This document shows, piece by piece, positions 1 to 9,759 of a DNA stretch of 64,000 bases. Both the position numbers and the translations under genes were made by a program. The DNA lies in NCBI GenBank assembly GCA_022826565.1, contig JAJDUP010000026.1, positions 248,001-312,000 of the forward strand. Direction: 5' to 3'. The notes below the pieces were generated by a model. The model ran no database searches and was not told the origin of the DNA. It worked only from the letters and a program-made list of their open reading frames with translations. The stretch is from Gemmatimonadota bacterium (GTDB lineage: Bacteria; Gemmatimonadota; Gemmatimonadetes; Longimicrobiales; Gaopeijiaceae). Within the stretch, counting starts at the first letter, position 1, and every line of letters begins with the position of its first letter.

Positions 1-371
1 GGACTGCCCAGTTCGGCGAGAATGGAGTCGCGGACTGCATCCATGGCGTCCATCAGCGGCGCCTCGCGGATGCGGTCCGAGGTGCCGATCTCTTCCGAAC
101 CCTTGAAGAGCATGTGCTCGACGACGTGCGCAATCCCGGTATTGCCGAGGTGCTCGTTGACCGAGCCCACGGGATAGTGGACCACCAGAGCGGCGGTGGG
201 GGACTGGCGCCGCTCCAGGATCAGGAAGGTCATGCCGTTGTCGAGGGTGAAGCGGTCGACGGGGAGTTCGGTGCCGGGTGCGGGGCCGCGCCGCTGGGCG
301 TAGGCATCCATGGGCGGGAGGGCGGCGGCCAGGCACACCGCCAGGACTGCGCTGCGGGCGCGCACGGCCAT
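1..371 (-). CDS. M16-family zinc peptidase, N-terminal part (cut by window edge)
   Basis: Only the first ~123 residues lie in the window; the gene continues past base 1. It starts at an ATG with a clear signal peptide (hydrophobic stretch about residues 8-19, likely cleavage after AYA at 25). The inverted zinc motif HVVEH at residues 82-86, followed by MLFKGS, is the hallmark of the pitrilysin/insulinase/processing-peptidase (M16) family, where the two His bind zinc and the Glu is the catalytic base. The second-half ligand is outside the window. An exported M16 peptidase would act in the periplasm on peptides or small proteins. It lies 68 bases downstream of mutM on the same strand. Family call is firm; subfamily and substrate are unknown. 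Confidence 0.9.
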   Translation of the reverse strand, partial: MAVRARSAVLAVCLAAALPPMDAYAQRRGPAPGTELPVDRFTLDNGMTFLILERRQSPTAALVVHYPVGSVNEHLGNTGIAHVVEHMLFKGSEEIGTSDRIREAPLMDAMDAVRDSILAELGS

Positions 372-439
372 GAAGCGGCTCCACGGACGATGCGCAACCC
401 GGCGGATCGGCTGCCGATCGACAGCGGGGCCGCGCCCGG

Positions 440-1300
440 TCAACACACGTCTCCCATTGTGGCTGCGCCGTCCTCCGGCCCAGGCTGACACCGGGGGCAG
501 ACGAAGGCGGAGCGGCCGCCGAAAACGATACGCTCGATGACGGCGCGACATCTCGGGCAGGGCCGGCCTTCGCGTCCGTAGGCGTGCAGCGCCCGCCGGA
601 ACCGCCCCTCATTCCCGTCCGGCGCGCGGTAGTTGCGCAGGGTGGTGCCGCCGGCTTCGACCGCGCGCCGAAGAACCCGCCGGAGCGAGCGATGGAGGCG
701 GGTGGCAGAGACCTCGCCGATCAAGTTCGCCGGGGTGCGCGGGTGGATTCCGGCGAACCAGCATGCCTCCACCGCGTAGATGTTGCCCACGCCGGCGATT
801 CTGCGCTGGTCGAGGAGGAGAGAGCGGACGGGCGACCTGGAGCGGGAGAGGATCCGGCGCAGCCGCGCACCCGTAAATGACCGCGCGAGGGGCTCCGGAC
901 CCAGCCGCCGGGACCACCGCGTCCAGTCCGAGGAGGGGAGGTGGCGGAGGCGGCCGAATCGCCGCACGTCGTCGTAGGTCAGGGAGCCGCCGTCGGTGAA
1001 CTGAAACAGGACGGCCGGGTGAGTCGATCCAGGCCCGGGTCCTGGACCGGTTCCAGGCACGAGACGCCCCGTCATTCCGAGATTGACGACCACGCGGGTG
1101 GCGTCCTCGAAGGTGAGCACCACATTCTTGCCCCGCCTTGCCGTTGTTCCAAATCGCCTGCCTGCCACCGCCTCGGCGAACCGGTGCGGCGGCCCGTCCA
1201 CCACGTCCTCCCGGAGCACCGTGACCGAACTCACCACCCTGCCGGGCAGGACCCTGTTCAGCCCCCGTGCGATGGTCTCGGCCTCGGGGAGTTCCGGCAC
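440..1300 (-). CDS. mutM: Formamidopyrimidine-DNA glycosylase (Fpg/MutM)
   Basis: This base-excision repair glycosylase/AP lyase removes 8-oxoguanine and formamidopyrimidines. The 286-residue length is normal for the family. The protein begins MPELPE: Pro2 is the Schiff-base nucleophile and Glu3 the catalytic acid. A conserved Lys is at 58 in RRGKN. The C-terminal zinc finger uses Cys248, 251, 268 and 271 with the lesion-sensing Arg in GGRS between the pairs. The helix-two-turn-helix region with GVGNIYA is present. A Pro/Gly-rich loop near residue 85 (GTGPGPGPG) is a small insertion. The gene begins 4 bases after the stop of the YbjQ-family gene, so the two are probably cotranscribed. Confidence 0.96.
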   Translation of the reverse strand: MPELPEAETIARGLNRVLPGRVVSSVTVLREDVVDGPPHRFAEAVAGRRFGTTARRGKNVVLTFEDATRVVVNLGMTGRLVPGTGPGPGPGSTHPAVLFQFTDGGSLTYDDVRRFGRLRHLPSSDWTRWSRRLGPEPLARSFTGARLRRILSRSRSPVRSLLLDQRRIAGVGNIYAVEACWFAGIHPRTPANLIGEVSATRLHRSLRRVLRRAVEAGGTTLRNYRAPDGNEGRFRRALHAYGREGRPCPRCRAVIERIVFGGRSAFVCPRCQPGPEDGAATMGDVC

Positions 1301-1304
1301 GATG

Positions 1305-1625
1305 CTACTCCAGCGCCACCGCGGTGCCGGTCGACGACACCATCAGCATCCCGTTGGCGGACCCCAGAACCTCGTAATCCAGGTCGACGCCGATCACAGC
1401 GTCGGCTCCGCGCGCGCTTGCCTGGGAGGCCATCTCCCGAAGGGCCTCCTCGCGTGCCGTTCGCAGGGCCTTCTCGTACGACGCAGAGCGGCCGCCCACG
1501 ATGTCCCGGATCGACGCCATGATGTCCTTGACGATATTCGCCCCGATGACCGCTTCACCAGTGACGATGCCGAGGTATTCCCGGACGCGCCGGCCCTGCA
1601 GTACTGCCGTTGTCGTGATGATCAA
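1305..1625 (-). CDS. YbjQ/UPF0145 family protein
   Basis: A 106-residue protein of the YbjQ (UPF0145, DUF74) family, known as a pentameric fold of unsettled biochemical role. The signature [16 protein letters not shown], then a GGRSASYE segment and [11 protein letters not shown], matches the family throughout. I chose the TTG at 1625 over the ATG at 1631. The Shine-Dalgarno AAGGAG sits 7 bases before the TTG but only 1 before the ATG, and the resulting N-terminus ([11 protein letters not shown]) is the length of the E. coli YbjQ N-terminus. It sits between purD and mutM, and nothing visible links its function to either. Confidence 0.88.
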   Translation of the reverse strand: MIITTTAVLQGRRVREYLGIVTGEAVIGANIVKDIMASIRDIVGGRSASYEKALRTAREEALREMASQASARGADAVIGVDLDYEVLGSANGMLMVSSTGTAVALE

Positions 1626-1667
1626 GACCATGCTCCTTGCAAATCGATTCTCGTCATTAGTATGGCG

Positions 1668-2936
1668 TCAGAGCCGCCGCTCCGCCTCCCGCCAGCCGAT
1701 GTCGGCGCGGAACTGCTTGCCCTCGAAGGTGATCGCGTCCGCGACCGCCCGACTCACCGCGCGCGCGCGCTCAAAGCTCGCGTTGACGGCCGTGACGGCG
1801 AGCACGCGGCCGCCGGAAGTCACCAGACGGCCCGATTGCCGTGCGGTTCCGGCGTGGAAGACATGCACGCCGCTCGGCAGCGGGGGGATCGAGATAGTGG
1901 CGCCCTTGCCGTAGCTGCCGGGGTATCCGGATGCCGCCAGCACGGTCGTGACGGCGGCTGCGCCGGCGAAGGCCGGCCGGTGCCCCGCCAAACCCGAACC
2001 CTCCGCAACCGCGAGCATCGGCTCGAGCAGCGACGAGGAAAGGAGCGGCAGCACCGCCTGGGTTTCGGGATCGCCGAAGCGGCAGTTGAACTCGACCACC
2101 TTCGGCCCCTCGGCGGTGATCATGAGCCCGGCGTACAGCAGGCCGCTGAACGGATTCCCCCCCTCGCCCAGGGCCCGGAGCACGGGCGCGACGATACTCG
2201 CGCCGACCTCGTCCATGAGCGCATCGCTCGCGAACCCGACCGGGGCGTACGCGCCCATGCCCCCGGTGTTCGGCCCCGTGTCCCCCTCGCCGATGCGCTT
2301 GTGGTCCTGCGAGGGGAGGAGCGCGACGAAGTCCTCACCGTCCGCGAGGCAGAACACCGACAGCTCTTCGCCCTCCATGAACTCCTCGACCACGACCTGG
2401 CTGCCCGCATCCCCAAAGGATCCTTCAAGCATGCGGCGGGCCGTCCGGACGGCTTCATCCACCGCCATGCACACGACCGCGCCCTTCCCGGCAGCCAGTC
2501 CCGAAGCCTTGACCACCACCGGCGCACCAACCGTCTCGATGTACGCGGCGGCCTCGTCCGCGTCGGTGTGCACCTCGTAGGCGGCCGTGGGCACGCCCGC
2601 CCCGGCCATCAGATCCTTGGCGAATGCCTTGCTCGACTCGATCCGCGCCGAGGCGGCCGACGGCCCGAAGACGGGCACGCCCGACTTTCTCAGCCGGTCG
2701 GCGAGACCCAGGGCCAGTGGCGTCTCGGGCCCGACCACCGCCAGGTCGATCCGGTTTCCGGCCGCCCAGCCCGAAAGCGCCACCACGTCGGTGGGCGAGA
2801 TATCCACCCCGTGGCACCCGGGCGCCATGCCTCCGTTCGGCCGGGTGGCGTGGAAAGTCGCACCCGGGGCGTCTTCGCGGAGCTTCCAGAGCAGCGCGTG
2901 TTCGCGTCCGCCATTCCCGGCAATGAGGATTCGCAT
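1668..2936 (-). CDS. purD: Phosphoribosylamine--glycine ligase (GARS)
   Basis: This enzyme catalyses the second step of de novo purine synthesis: 5-phosphoribosylamine + glycine + ATP to GAR. The 422 residues are normal for the single-domain bacterial form, with no fusion to PurM or PurN. The N-terminal Rossmann-like domain begins MRILIAGNGGREHAL. The ATP-grasp core includes PVVVKASGLAAGKG and QDHKR, with the signature RFGDPETQ in the metal/ATP site and the N domain motif PNTGGMGAY. It starts 5 bases after the stop of the upstream M48 peptidase gene on the same strand. No other pur gene is nearby, so it stands apart from a purine operon here. Confidence 0.97.
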   Translation of the reverse strand: MRILIAGNGGREHALLWKLREDAPGATFHATRPNGGMAPGCHGVDISPTDVVALSGWAAGNRIDLAVVGPETPLALGLADRLRKSGVPVFGPSAASARIESSKAFAKDLMAGAGVPTAAYEVHTDADEAAAYIETVGAPVVVKASGLAAGKGAVVCMAVDEAVRTARRMLEGSFGDAGSQVVVEEFMEGEELSVFCLADGEDFVALLPSQDHKRIGEGDTGPNTGGMGAYAPVGFASDALMDEVGASIVAPVLRALGEGGNPFSGLLYAGLMITAEGPKVVEFNCRFGDPETQAVLPLLSSSLLEPMLAVAEGSGLAGHRPAFAGAAAVTTVLAASGYPGSYGKGATISIPPLPSGVHVFHAGTARQSGRLVTSGGRVLAVTAVNASFERARAVSRAVADAITFEGKQFRADIGWREAERRL

Positions 2937-2941
2937 GAGCG

Positions 2942-3967
2942 TCAGGGCTGTTTTCTGAAGTTGTCGAAGAAGGACTCACCGGCGCGTTTGGCGGCGCTGG
3001 CCATCTGATCCAGCACGTCCCGGGCCCCGGCCTTGTAGCTGCTGGCGGCCTCGGCGAGGTCTTCGGCGTACGCCGGGTCGGGATCGCCGCGGCGCTCGTA
3101 TTCGCCCCGGATCACCCTGTCGTACGCCCCGGTCTCGATCCAGCCGCGCAGTTCGGAGAGACGCAGGACCCAGAAGGGGTGCGTCTGCCCGAGCAGATTG
3201 AGGACCTTGAAGACCTGGTCGGCCATATCGCCCGACTCCCGGTAGTCCTCGGCCTGGCGAATGAATTCCGGGAGGGACGTCTCGGCATCCTCGCCGCCCC
3301 CGGCCATCTTGAGCATCGAACCCATGACTTCGTCGGGGTCCTGGATGGCCAGAAGCCCCGCGCGGTCCGCCGACAGCTCGCTCTTGCGCGACCATTCCAG
3401 AAGCGCCACCAGAATCGCCCGCGCTGCCAGCCCCACGATCGGAAACCCCATCCTGGCCAGCGCGATGAGGAGCTCCGTCATGGTCCGGTAAAGGACGTGG
3501 TCGCTCATGACGTGGCCGAGTTCGTGGCCGAGGATGTACGAGACCTGCCTGTCGGTGAGCAGGGCGAGCGTCCCCGAGTTGAGGATGATGAACGGCTCCT
3601 TCATCCCGTAGGCACCGGCGTTGACGACGGGGTTCTGCGAGACGAAGAGGGGGTAGCGCTCCGGAGCGTCAAGGGTGGTGCAGACGTCGCAGTACAGGTC
3701 CCACACCCGCGGGAACTGGTTCGGTCCGACGCGCACCGCATTGGCCTGAAACGCCAGCCGCACCGGTTTTTCGCCGAATATGCTGAAGAGGGCGCGAAGC
3801 ACCTGGTCGAAGCCGGGGAGCCTGCGCAGGGCGGCAAGGGCGGCGCGGTCGGCGCTGTGTTCCCAGCATCGCGACGAAATGTCGGTGAGGGTGCGGGTGA
3901 CCCGCGGATCGCCGTTGTCTTCGGGGCTTCCGTGGCCGTACGAGGTATCGAAGTCGTCGTAGTTCAT
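2942..3967 (-). CDS. M48-family metallopeptidase
   Basis: 341 residues with the zinc motif HELGH at 148-152 and a downstream SELSADRAG, where Glu197 is the probable third ligand. This is the gluzincin arrangement of the Ste24/HtpX (M48) family. Hydrophobic segments around residues 165-190 follow the HELGH helix, but there is no N-terminal signal peptide or set of N-terminal membrane spans. It is therefore closer to the soluble YggG-like or cytosolic-face M48 proteins than to HtpX. The C-terminal third (about 235-341) is charged and helical and is not family-typical. It begins 86 bases downstream of the trans-sulfuration gene and is tightly coupled to purD. Substrate is unknown. Confidence 0.85.
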   Translation of the reverse strand: MNYDDFDTSYGHGSPEDNGDPRVTRTLTDISSRCWEHSADRAALAALRRLPGFDQVLRALFSIFGEKPVRLAFQANAVRVGPNQFPRVWDLYCDVCTTLDAPERYPLFVSQNPVVNAGAYGMKEPFIILNSGTLALLTDRQVSYILGHELGHVMSDHVLYRTMTELLIALARMGFPIVGLAARAILVALLEWSRKSELSADRAGLLAIQDPDEVMGSMLKMAGGGEDAETSLPEFIRQAEDYRESGDMADQVFKVLNLLGQTHPFWVLRLSELRGWIETGAYDRVIRGEYERRGDPDPAYAEDLAEAASSYKAGARDVLDQMASAAKRAGESFFDNFRKQP

Positions 3968-4053
3968 CGTTTCATCCTTGCCGGAGGGATCCGCAGCCCC
4001 TCGAATCTAAGTGTGTTTGTCGCGGTGTCTGGCGGCTGGAGGGGAGGCACCGT

Positions 4054-5202
4054 TCAGCTACGAAGGGCGCCTGCCAGGTCTTCGATCAGATCCCGGCCGT
4101 CTTCGATGCCCACCGACAGCCGCACCAGCCCGTCGGTGATCCCCATCCGCAGCCGAATTTCCTCGGGCACGGCGGCGTGAGTCATGAGGGACGGGACGCA
4201 GATCATCGACTCCACGCCCCCCAGGCTTTCCGCGAGCCGGAAGAGCCTGGTGCCTTCCGCGAGCCGCCTGGCGTCGTCCGTCGAAAGGTCCAGCGACAGC
4301 ATTCCGGAGAATCCCCGCATCTGCCGGCGCGCGAGTTCGTGCTCCGGGTGGGAGGCGAGCCCGGGGTAGTGCACCGCCCGCACGGCCGGATGGCCGGCGA
4401 GGAATTCCGCGACCCGCATTCCGTTTTCGTTGTGGCGCGTCATGCGCAGGTGCAGCGTCTTGGTGCCGCGCAGGGTGAGCCACGAGTCCAGGGGACCGGG
4501 GATGGGCCCGGTGGATTTGCGCACGAAGTGCAGCTCCGCTGCGAGGTCGTCGTCGTCCACGACCAGCATGCCGCCCAGGATGTCCGAGTGGCCGCCGAGG
4601 TACTTGGTCGTCGAGTGCACGACCGCGTCCGCCCCGAGCGCCAGGGGGTTCTGGTTGAAGGGCGATGCGAAGGTGTTGTCCACGCAAAGAAGCGCTCCGT
4701 GCTCGCGGGTCGTCCGGGCCACAGCCTCGATGTCGGTGACGCGCATGAGGGGGTTGGACGGCGTCTCGAGAAGGACGAGTCGTGTCTGGGGCCGCAGAGC
4801 GCCGCGGACCGCGTCCGGGTCGCGGGTGTCCACGAGGGTGAAGGTGATGCCGAGGCGGCTGAAGACCTCCAGGAACATCCGCGTGGTGCCGCCGTAGGTG
4901 TTCTCTTCGCTGACGATGTGGCCTCCCGGCGCGACCGTCTTGGCCAGGCACTCGAAGGCGGCCAGTCCGCTGGAAAACGCGATCCCGTGACGCCCCCCCT
5001 CGAGCGCCGCGACGTTGGCTTCGCTGGCCTCGCGGGTGGGGTTCTGCAGGCGTGCGTATTCATAGCCCTTGTGGCGCCCCAGCCCCTCCTGGACGTAGGT
5101 CGAGGTCAGGAACACCGGTGTGGTGATCGCCCCCGTGACCGCCTCCGGCGACTGTCCCGCGTGCACGCAGCGGGTGGCAAAACGCCCTGTGGACTCAGGC
5201 AA
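4054..5202 (-). CDS. Trans-sulfuration PLP enzyme (cystathionine gamma-synthase / beta- or gamma-lyase family)
   Basis: Cys/Met metabolism PLP-dependent enzyme, 382 residues, fold type I. The PLP Lys is Lys200 in HSTTKYLGGHSD. Other family marks are FSSGLAAFE, ETPSNPL and DNTFASP, plus the YEYAR segment that supplies phosphate-binding Tyr/Arg from the neighbouring subunit. Members make cystathionine from an activated homoserine (MetB) or cleave cystathionine (MetC/CGL), and sequence alone does not separate these. The start is TTG at 5202, with GGGAGA 8 bases upstream. It diverges from glmM across a 164-base intergenic region. No other methionine gene is adjacent. Confidence 0.88.
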   Translation of the reverse strand: MPESTGRFATRCVHAGQSPEAVTGAITTPVFLTSTYVQEGLGRHKGYEYARLQNPTREASEANVAALEGGRHGIAFSSGLAAFECLAKTVAPGGHIVSEENTYGGTTRMFLEVFSRLGITFTLVDTRDPDAVRGALRPQTRLVLLETPSNPLMRVTDIEAVARTTREHGALLCVDNTFASPFNQNPLALGADAVVHSTTKYLGGHSDILGGMLVVDDDDLAAELHFVRKSTGPIPGPLDSWLTLRGTKTLHLRMTRHNENGMRVAEFLAGHPAVRAVHYPGLASHPEHELARRQMRGFSGMLSLDLSTDDARRLAEGTRLFRLAESLGGVESMICVPSLMTHAAVPEEIRLRMGITDGLVRLSVGIEDGRDLIEDLAGALRS

Positions 5203-5366
5203 GGTATTCTCCCGTGACAGGGGATCGGGATCGCTGCTCGACCCGCCGGGCGGGGCCGTCGGTGCCCCTCGAACAGGCAGCTCGGCGGCTGTGATCGACT
5301 CGGGGGAATATAGTAGTTTCCCATCTACCCAAAGGCGCCCCCGAACCTCGATGGAGCTCGCTCAGA

Positions 5367-6761
5367 ATGCCGATTCGTCTTCCCGACGGCCTGATGGCCG
5401 GCGTCTCCGGTTTCCGGGGCCGCGTGGGCGAGTCCGTTACCCCGGAACTCGTCGCGGGGCTGGCGGCGTCGTACGGGACCTTCCTGCGCGAAGAGGGGGA
5501 CGACGGGCATGTCGTGGTGGGACGCGACTCCAGGACTTCGGGGCCGATGCTCGCGCGGGCGGCGGTGGCAGGGCTGCTCTCGGCCGGGTGCCGCGTGGTG
5601 GAGTTGGGTGTGGTCCCGACGCCCACGCTGATGCTTGCCGTGCGGGAGGGCGCCGCCGCCGGCGGCCTGGGAGTGACGGCGAGCCACAACCCGGCCGAAT
5701 GGAATGCGCTCAAGTTCGCGGTGAGGGGGGGGACGTTCCTGCCTCCCGACCGCATGGCGCGCTTCCAGGCGCGGATCAGGACGCAGGATCCGGTGCGTGC
5801 ACCGTGGGACGCGATCGCTCCGGTCGAGCGGGACGAGCGCGCAGTCGAGCGTCACATCGAGCGGATCCTGAGCCTCCCGCTGCTCGACGCCGCACGAATC
5901 CGCGGGGAGAGAATGCGGGTCGCGCTCGACTGCGTGAACGGGGCGGGGGGAGCAATCATGACGGAGCTGCTGTCGCGGCTCGGGTGCGAGGTACACGCGA
6001 TCGGGACGGAGCCGAACGGCCGGTTTCACCGCGACCCCGAACCCACGGCGGACAATCTCGCCGCGCTGGGAGAGCTCGTGCGGACCTCGGGGGCGCGGAT
6101 CGGGTTCGCGGTGGACCCGGATGTGGACCGGCTGTCGCTGGTGGACGAGAACGGGCGCGCGCTCGGCGAGGATCTTACGCTGGCGCTTGCGGCCGATGTC
6201 GTGCTGCGGCGGCGGCCGGGCAGGGTGGTCACCAACCTGTCCACCAGCCGCGTGCTGGATGATGTCGCGGATCGGTATGGTTGCCGCGTCGTCCGTGCGG
6301 CGGTGGGCGAGATCAACGTTGTGGTGGGGATGCGGGAGGAGGACGCCGTGATCGGCGGCGAGGGGAACGGCGGGGTGGTGCTTCCGGCGCTGCATTACAC
6401 GCGCGATGCGCCGGTGGGGGCGGCGCTTCTGCTGCAGTTCCTTGCCGACGAACCCGGAACGCCGGTTTCCGAACGGGTGGCGTGCCTGCCGTCGTACACG
6501 ATCGTGAAGGAGAAGGTGTCGTTCGCACGGGAGGGCCTGAATGCGGCCTACGCCGAGCTCTCACGGGTACTGCCGCCCGGCAGCGCAGACACCAGCGACG
6601 GCCTGCGCCTCGACTGGCCTTCTCGCGGCAGCTGGCTTCATGTCAGGCCCTCCGGGACAGAACCGGTCGTGCGCCTGATCGCCGAGGCCAGGGGCGCCGC
6701 CGAGGCGCGGGAGCTGGTCGACCGGGCCCGTGAGGTGCTCGCGGGAGCGCCGGCCGGCTGA
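5367..6761 (+). CDS. glmM: Phosphoglucosamine mutase-type alpha-D-phosphohexomutase
   Basis: This enzyme interconverts glucosamine-6-P and glucosamine-1-P on the way to UDP-GlcNAc. 464 residues with all four mutase sites. The phospho-serine is Ser106 in TASHNP, the metal loop is DPDVDRLS, the sugar-binding loop is GGEGNGG, and the C-terminal phosphate loop is RPSGTEP. The N-terminus (SGFRGRVGESVTPE) and the GEGNGG loop resemble the archaeal/Bacteroidetes-type GlmM more than the E. coli type (GEQSGH). Phosphomannomutase or phosphoglucomutase activity is therefore possible. Direct coupling to glmS (its stop TGA overlaps the glmS ATG) supports the GlmM role. GGAG lies about 12 bases before the ATG. 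Confidence 0.9.
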   Translation: MPIRLPDGLMAGVSGFRGRVGESVTPELVAGLAASYGTFLREEGDDGHVVVGRDSRTSGPMLARAAVAGLLSAGCRVVELGVVPTPTLMLAVREGAAAGGLGVTASHNPAEWNALKFAVRGGTFLPPDRMARFQARIRTQDPVRAPWDAIAPVERDERAVERHIERILSLPLLDAARIRGERMRVALDCVNGAGGAIMTELLSRLGCEVHAIGTEPNGRFHRDPEPTADNLAALGELVRTSGARIGFAVDPDVDRLSLVDENGRALGEDLTLALAADVVLRRRPGRVVTNLSTSRVLDDVADRYGCRVVRAAVGEINVVVGMREEDAVIGGEGNGGVVLPALHYTRDAPVGAALLLQFLADEPGTPVSERVACLPSYTIVKEKVSFAREGLNAAYAELSRVLPPGSADTSDGLRLDWPSRGSWLHVRPSGTEPVVRLIAEARGAAEARELVDRAREVLAGAPAG

Positions 6762-8596
6762 TGTGCGGGATCATCGGGTATGTCGGATCGCGGCCGGCGG
6801 GGCCGATCCTGCTCGAGGGTCTGAAGCGGCTCGAATACCGCGGGTACGATTCGGCGGGACTGGCGGTGCAGGAGAACGGCCGCATGAAGGTGGAGAAGCG
6901 GCCAGGCAAGATCGTCGAACTGGAGGACGCGCTCGCCGGCAGCGTTCCGACGGGGACCTGCGGAATCGCGCACACGCGCTGGGCCACGCACGGACCCCCC
7001 AACACGGTCAACGCTCATCCCCATCTGTCACGCGGCCGCGACATCGCGCTGGTCCACAACGGGATCATCGAGAGCGCGGGCAGGCAGCGCCCCCTTCTGT
7101 GCGACATGGGATTCGAGTTCCGCAGCGACACCGACACCGAGGTCCTCGTGCACCTGATCGACCTCGCCTACCGCGACTGCGACCGGCTCGAGGACGCGGT
7201 TGCCTCGGCGCTGGCCCGAGTCGAGGGGACCTACGGGATCGCGGTGGTCAGTTCGCGCGATCCCGGCAAGATCGTGGTTGCGCGCAACGGCAGCCCCATA
7301 CTCCTCGGGATCGGCACCGGCGACGAGTACTTCGTGGCCTCGGACGCTGCGGCGGTCGTCGCGCACACCCAGAAGGTGGTCCGGCTGCGCGACGGGGACT
7401 CGGCGGTGCTGAGCAGGGAGGGGTATCGCACCTTCGACCCGGCTCGGCGGGCGGTGCGGCGCGGCGCTCACATCGTCGCCTGGGATGTCGAGACGATCGG
7501 CAAGGGCGGCTACGACCACTACATGTACAAGGAGATCCGGGAACAGCCCTCGTCGCTGCGGGACGTGATGCGGGGGCGGCTCCTGGAGAATGAAGGCACC
7601 GCGAGACTCGGCGGGATCACGGTGTCCGACATGGAGCTGGCGGATATCGACCGGATCATCATCACCGCGTGCGGGACCAGTTGGCACGCCGGGCTCATCG
7701 GGGCGCGCATGATCGAGGACATGGCGCGGCTCCCCGTGACGGTCGAGTACGCTTCCGAGTTCAGGTACCGCAATCCGGTCCTGGACCCCCGCACCCTGGT
7801 GGTGGGGATCAGCCAGTCGGGGGAGACGGCCGACACGCTGGCCGCGCTCCGGGAGGCCCGGCGACGAGGCTGCGGGATCATGGGGATTGTGAACGTGGTC
7901 GGCTCCACCGTTGCGACCGAAACCGACTTCGGCGTCTATCTGCACGCCGGGCCCGAGATCGGGGTGGCGTCCACCAAGGCCTTCTCCAGCCAGTTGGTTG
8001 CGCTCGCACTTTTCACCCTGTACCTGGCCCGCCGCCGCAACATGTCTGTTCTGGAGGGACAGGAGCTCGTGCGCGCGCTCCGCAGGCTCCCGGACCAGGT
8101 GGAGGAGGCGCTGGCGGTGGACGAACAGGTCTGGGAACTCGCGCGGCAGTACCGGGATGCGCCCAACTTCCTCTACCTCGGGCGCGGATACCAGTTTCCG
8201 GTGGCCCTCGAGGGAGCCTTGAAGTTGAAGGAGGTAAGTTACATCCATGCAGAGGGTTATCCTGCCGCTGAAATGAAGCATGGACCTATCGCCCTGATCG
8301 ACGAGAACATGCCGGTGGTCGTTCTCGCGCCCCGCGACGGAGTTTACGCCAAGACGCTCTCCAACATCGAGGAGGTGCGGGCCCGCCACGGCCGGGTGAT
8401 CGCCGTCGTAACCGACCGCGACCACGAGGTGACGGACCGGGTCGACGACGTCATCGTCGTGCCGAAGACGATCCCCGCGCTCATGCCGGTACTGTGCACG
8501 GTCCCGCTCCAGCTGCTTGCCTACCATATCGCCGTGATGCGCGGCTGCGACGTCGATCAGCCCCGCAACCTCGCCAAGTCGGTGACCGTCGAGTGA
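6761..8596 (+). CDS. glmS: Glutamine--fructose-6-phosphate aminotransferase (isomerizing)
   Basis: This enzyme makes glucosamine-6-P from fructose-6-P and glutamine, the entry step to peptidoglycan and LPS amino sugars. 611 residues, standard length. The N-terminal Ntn glutaminase domain starts MCGIIGYVG, with Cys2 as nucleophile after Met removal, followed by HTRWATHG. Two SIS domains follow ([19 protein letters not shown], then a second with [18 protein letters not shown] and EMKHGPIAL). The C-terminus ends in the conserved KSVTVE that helps close the active site. Translation is coupled to glmM by the TGATG junction. No glmS ribozyme-like leader is possible here because the gene has no 5' untranslated gap. 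Confidence 0.97.
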   Translation: MCGIIGYVGSRPAGPILLEGLKRLEYRGYDSAGLAVQENGRMKVEKRPGKIVELEDALAGSVPTGTCGIAHTRWATHGPPNTVNAHPHLSRGRDIALVHNGIIESAGRQRPLLCDMGFEFRSDTDTEVLVHLIDLAYRDCDRLEDAVASALARVEGTYGIAVVSSRDPGKIVVARNGSPILLGIGTGDEYFVASDAAAVVAHTQKVVRLRDGDSAVLSREGYRTFDPARRAVRRGAHIVAWDVETIGKGGYDHYMYKEIREQPSSLRDVMRGRLLENEGTARLGGITVSDMELADIDRIIITACGTSWHAGLIGARMIEDMARLPVTVEYASEFRYRNPVLDPRTLVVGISQSGETADTLAALREARRRGCGIMGIVNVVGSTVATETDFGVYLHAGPEIGVASTKAFSSQLVALALFTLYLARRRNMSVLEGQELVRALRRLPDQVEEALAVDEQVWELARQYRDAPNFLYLGRGYQFPVALEGALKLKEVSYIHAEGYPAAEMKHGPIALIDENMPVVVLAPRDGVYAKTLSNIEEVRARHGRVIAVVTDRDHEVTDRVDDVIVVPKTIPALMPVLCTVPLQLLAYHIAVMRGCDVDQPRNLAKSVTVE

Positions 8597-8624
8597 AGCG
8601 CGTGCACGCGGGAGTGACCGGGCC

Positions 8625-9065
8625 GTGAGGGTCGTGATTCAGCGCGTGGCCGAGGCGTCGGTAACGGTGGATGGGGACATCGTCGGCGCGATCGGGCCGG
8701 GGCTGGTGGTGCTGGCGGGCTTTCTCCCACAGGACACCCGCGCCACCACCGCGTGGATGGCGGAGAAGGTGGTCAACCTTCGCATCTTCGCGGATGATGA
8801 GGGCCGCATGAACCGCTCGCTCCCGGACATCGGCGGCGAGGTGCTCGTGGTCAGTCAGTTCACACTGTACGGGGACGCCAGGAAGGGGCGGAGGCCCTCG
8901 TTCATCCGGGCGGCGCGGCCCGAAATCGCGATCCCGCTCTACGAGGGTTTCGTGGAGGACCTGCGCGCGGTGGCCCCCGGGGGGGTGCAGTGCGGCCGCT
9001 TCGGCGCACACATGGATGTCGCGCTCGTGAACGACGGCCCCGTCACGCTGGTCATCGACCGGTAG
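8625..9065 (+). CDS. dtd: D-aminoacyl-tRNA deacylase
   Basis: This proofreading enzyme hydrolyses D-amino acids (and glycine mischarged on tRNA-Ala) from tRNA in the cytosol. 146 residues, normal length. Both active-site motifs are present: SQFTLYGD in the middle, and the cross-subunit Gly-cisPro motif NDGPVT at the C-terminus. The GTG start gives the conserved N-terminus MRVVIQRV. It lies 28 bases after glmS and 1 base before maf, in a compact run. Confidence 0.96.
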   Translation: MRVVIQRVAEASVTVDGDIVGAIGPGLVVLAGFLPQDTRATTAWMAEKVVNLRIFADDEGRMNRSLPDIGGEVLVVSQFTLYGDARKGRRPSFIRAARPEIAIPLYEGFVEDLRAVAPGGVQCGRFGAHMDVALVNDGPVTLVIDR

Positions 9066-9066
9066 G

Positions 9067-9759
9067 ATGGCTGCTTCGATCTCTCCGGGTGGGGCAGCCA
9101 CCCCCGCCCCCGTCCCCGTCCCGGCCAGCGCCGCGCCGCATCCCGCGCCTTCCATCGTGCTGGCGTCGGCCTCGCCTCGGCGGTCCGACGTGCTGGCGAT
9201 GCTCGGGCTGTCGTTCAGCGTCGTCCCGGCGGATGTCGAGGAGCACCGCGCCCCGGGGGAGGCGCCCGGGGACTACGTGGAGCGACTGTCGCGGGAGAAG
9301 GCACTGGCCGTGTCGCCGGCGCACCCCGGCGCATTGAAGATCGCCGGCGATACGATCGTAGTCCTTAAAGGGCATGTGCTCGAAAAGCCGGCGGACCGCG
9401 CCGAAGCGGCCGCCATGCTCGCCGCGCTGTCGGGCCGGACCCACCGTGTGTACTCCGGTCTGGCGCTGGCCTGGAACGGGAAGGTGGTCTCGCGGGTCGC
9501 CAGGGCCCGGGTTCGCTTTCGCCAGATCGAGCGTGCCTTCATCGAGAGCTACGTGCAGACCGGGGAGCCGCTGGACAAGGCGGGCGCGTATGGAATCCAG
9601 GGCTGCGGTGCCACCATGATCGAAGCCGTCGAGGGCGACTACTACACGGTCGTCGGGCTGTCCGTTGCCGCGTTCGTGGACCTGCTGGGGGAGCTCGGTC
9701 TCGAGTACCGGCCGGGCAGGGGAGTGGTGGGCCGCGTGCCGGAGCGGAGGGACGGATGA
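9067..9759 (+). CDS. maf: Maf-family nucleotide pyrophosphatase
   Basis: Maf/Ham1-fold NTP pyrophosphatase that removes modified or non-canonical nucleotides (dTTP/UTP pyrophosphatase type in the YhdE group). 230 residues. A 28-residue Ala/Pro-rich N-terminal extension precedes the canonical start (IVLASASPRRSDVL), and an internal start there is not evident. Active-site elements are SASPRR, EEHRAPGE, IAGDTIVV and YGIQGCGA; KAGAYGIQG is the typical C-terminal motif. In the IAGDTIVV motif the usual ADT is GDT. The start lies directly after the dtd stop, and the gene overlaps glpK by 4 bases. Confidence 0.93.
   Translation: MAASISPGGAATPAPVPVPASAAPHPAPSIVLASASPRRSDVLAMLGLSFSVVPADVEEHRAPGEAPGDYVERLSREKALAVSPAHPGALKIAGDTIVVLKGHVLEKPADRAEAAAMLAALSGRTHRVYSGLALAWNGKVVSRVARARVRFRQIERAFIESYVQTGEPLDKAGAYGIQGCGATMIEAVEGDYYTVVGLSVAAFVDLLGELGLEYRPGRGVVGRVPERRDG

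Noticed and set aside
5309..5314. TATAGT box between the divergent PLP-enzyme gene and glmM
   Set aside because: No acceptable -35 at 16-18 bases in either direction, so not listed as a promoter.
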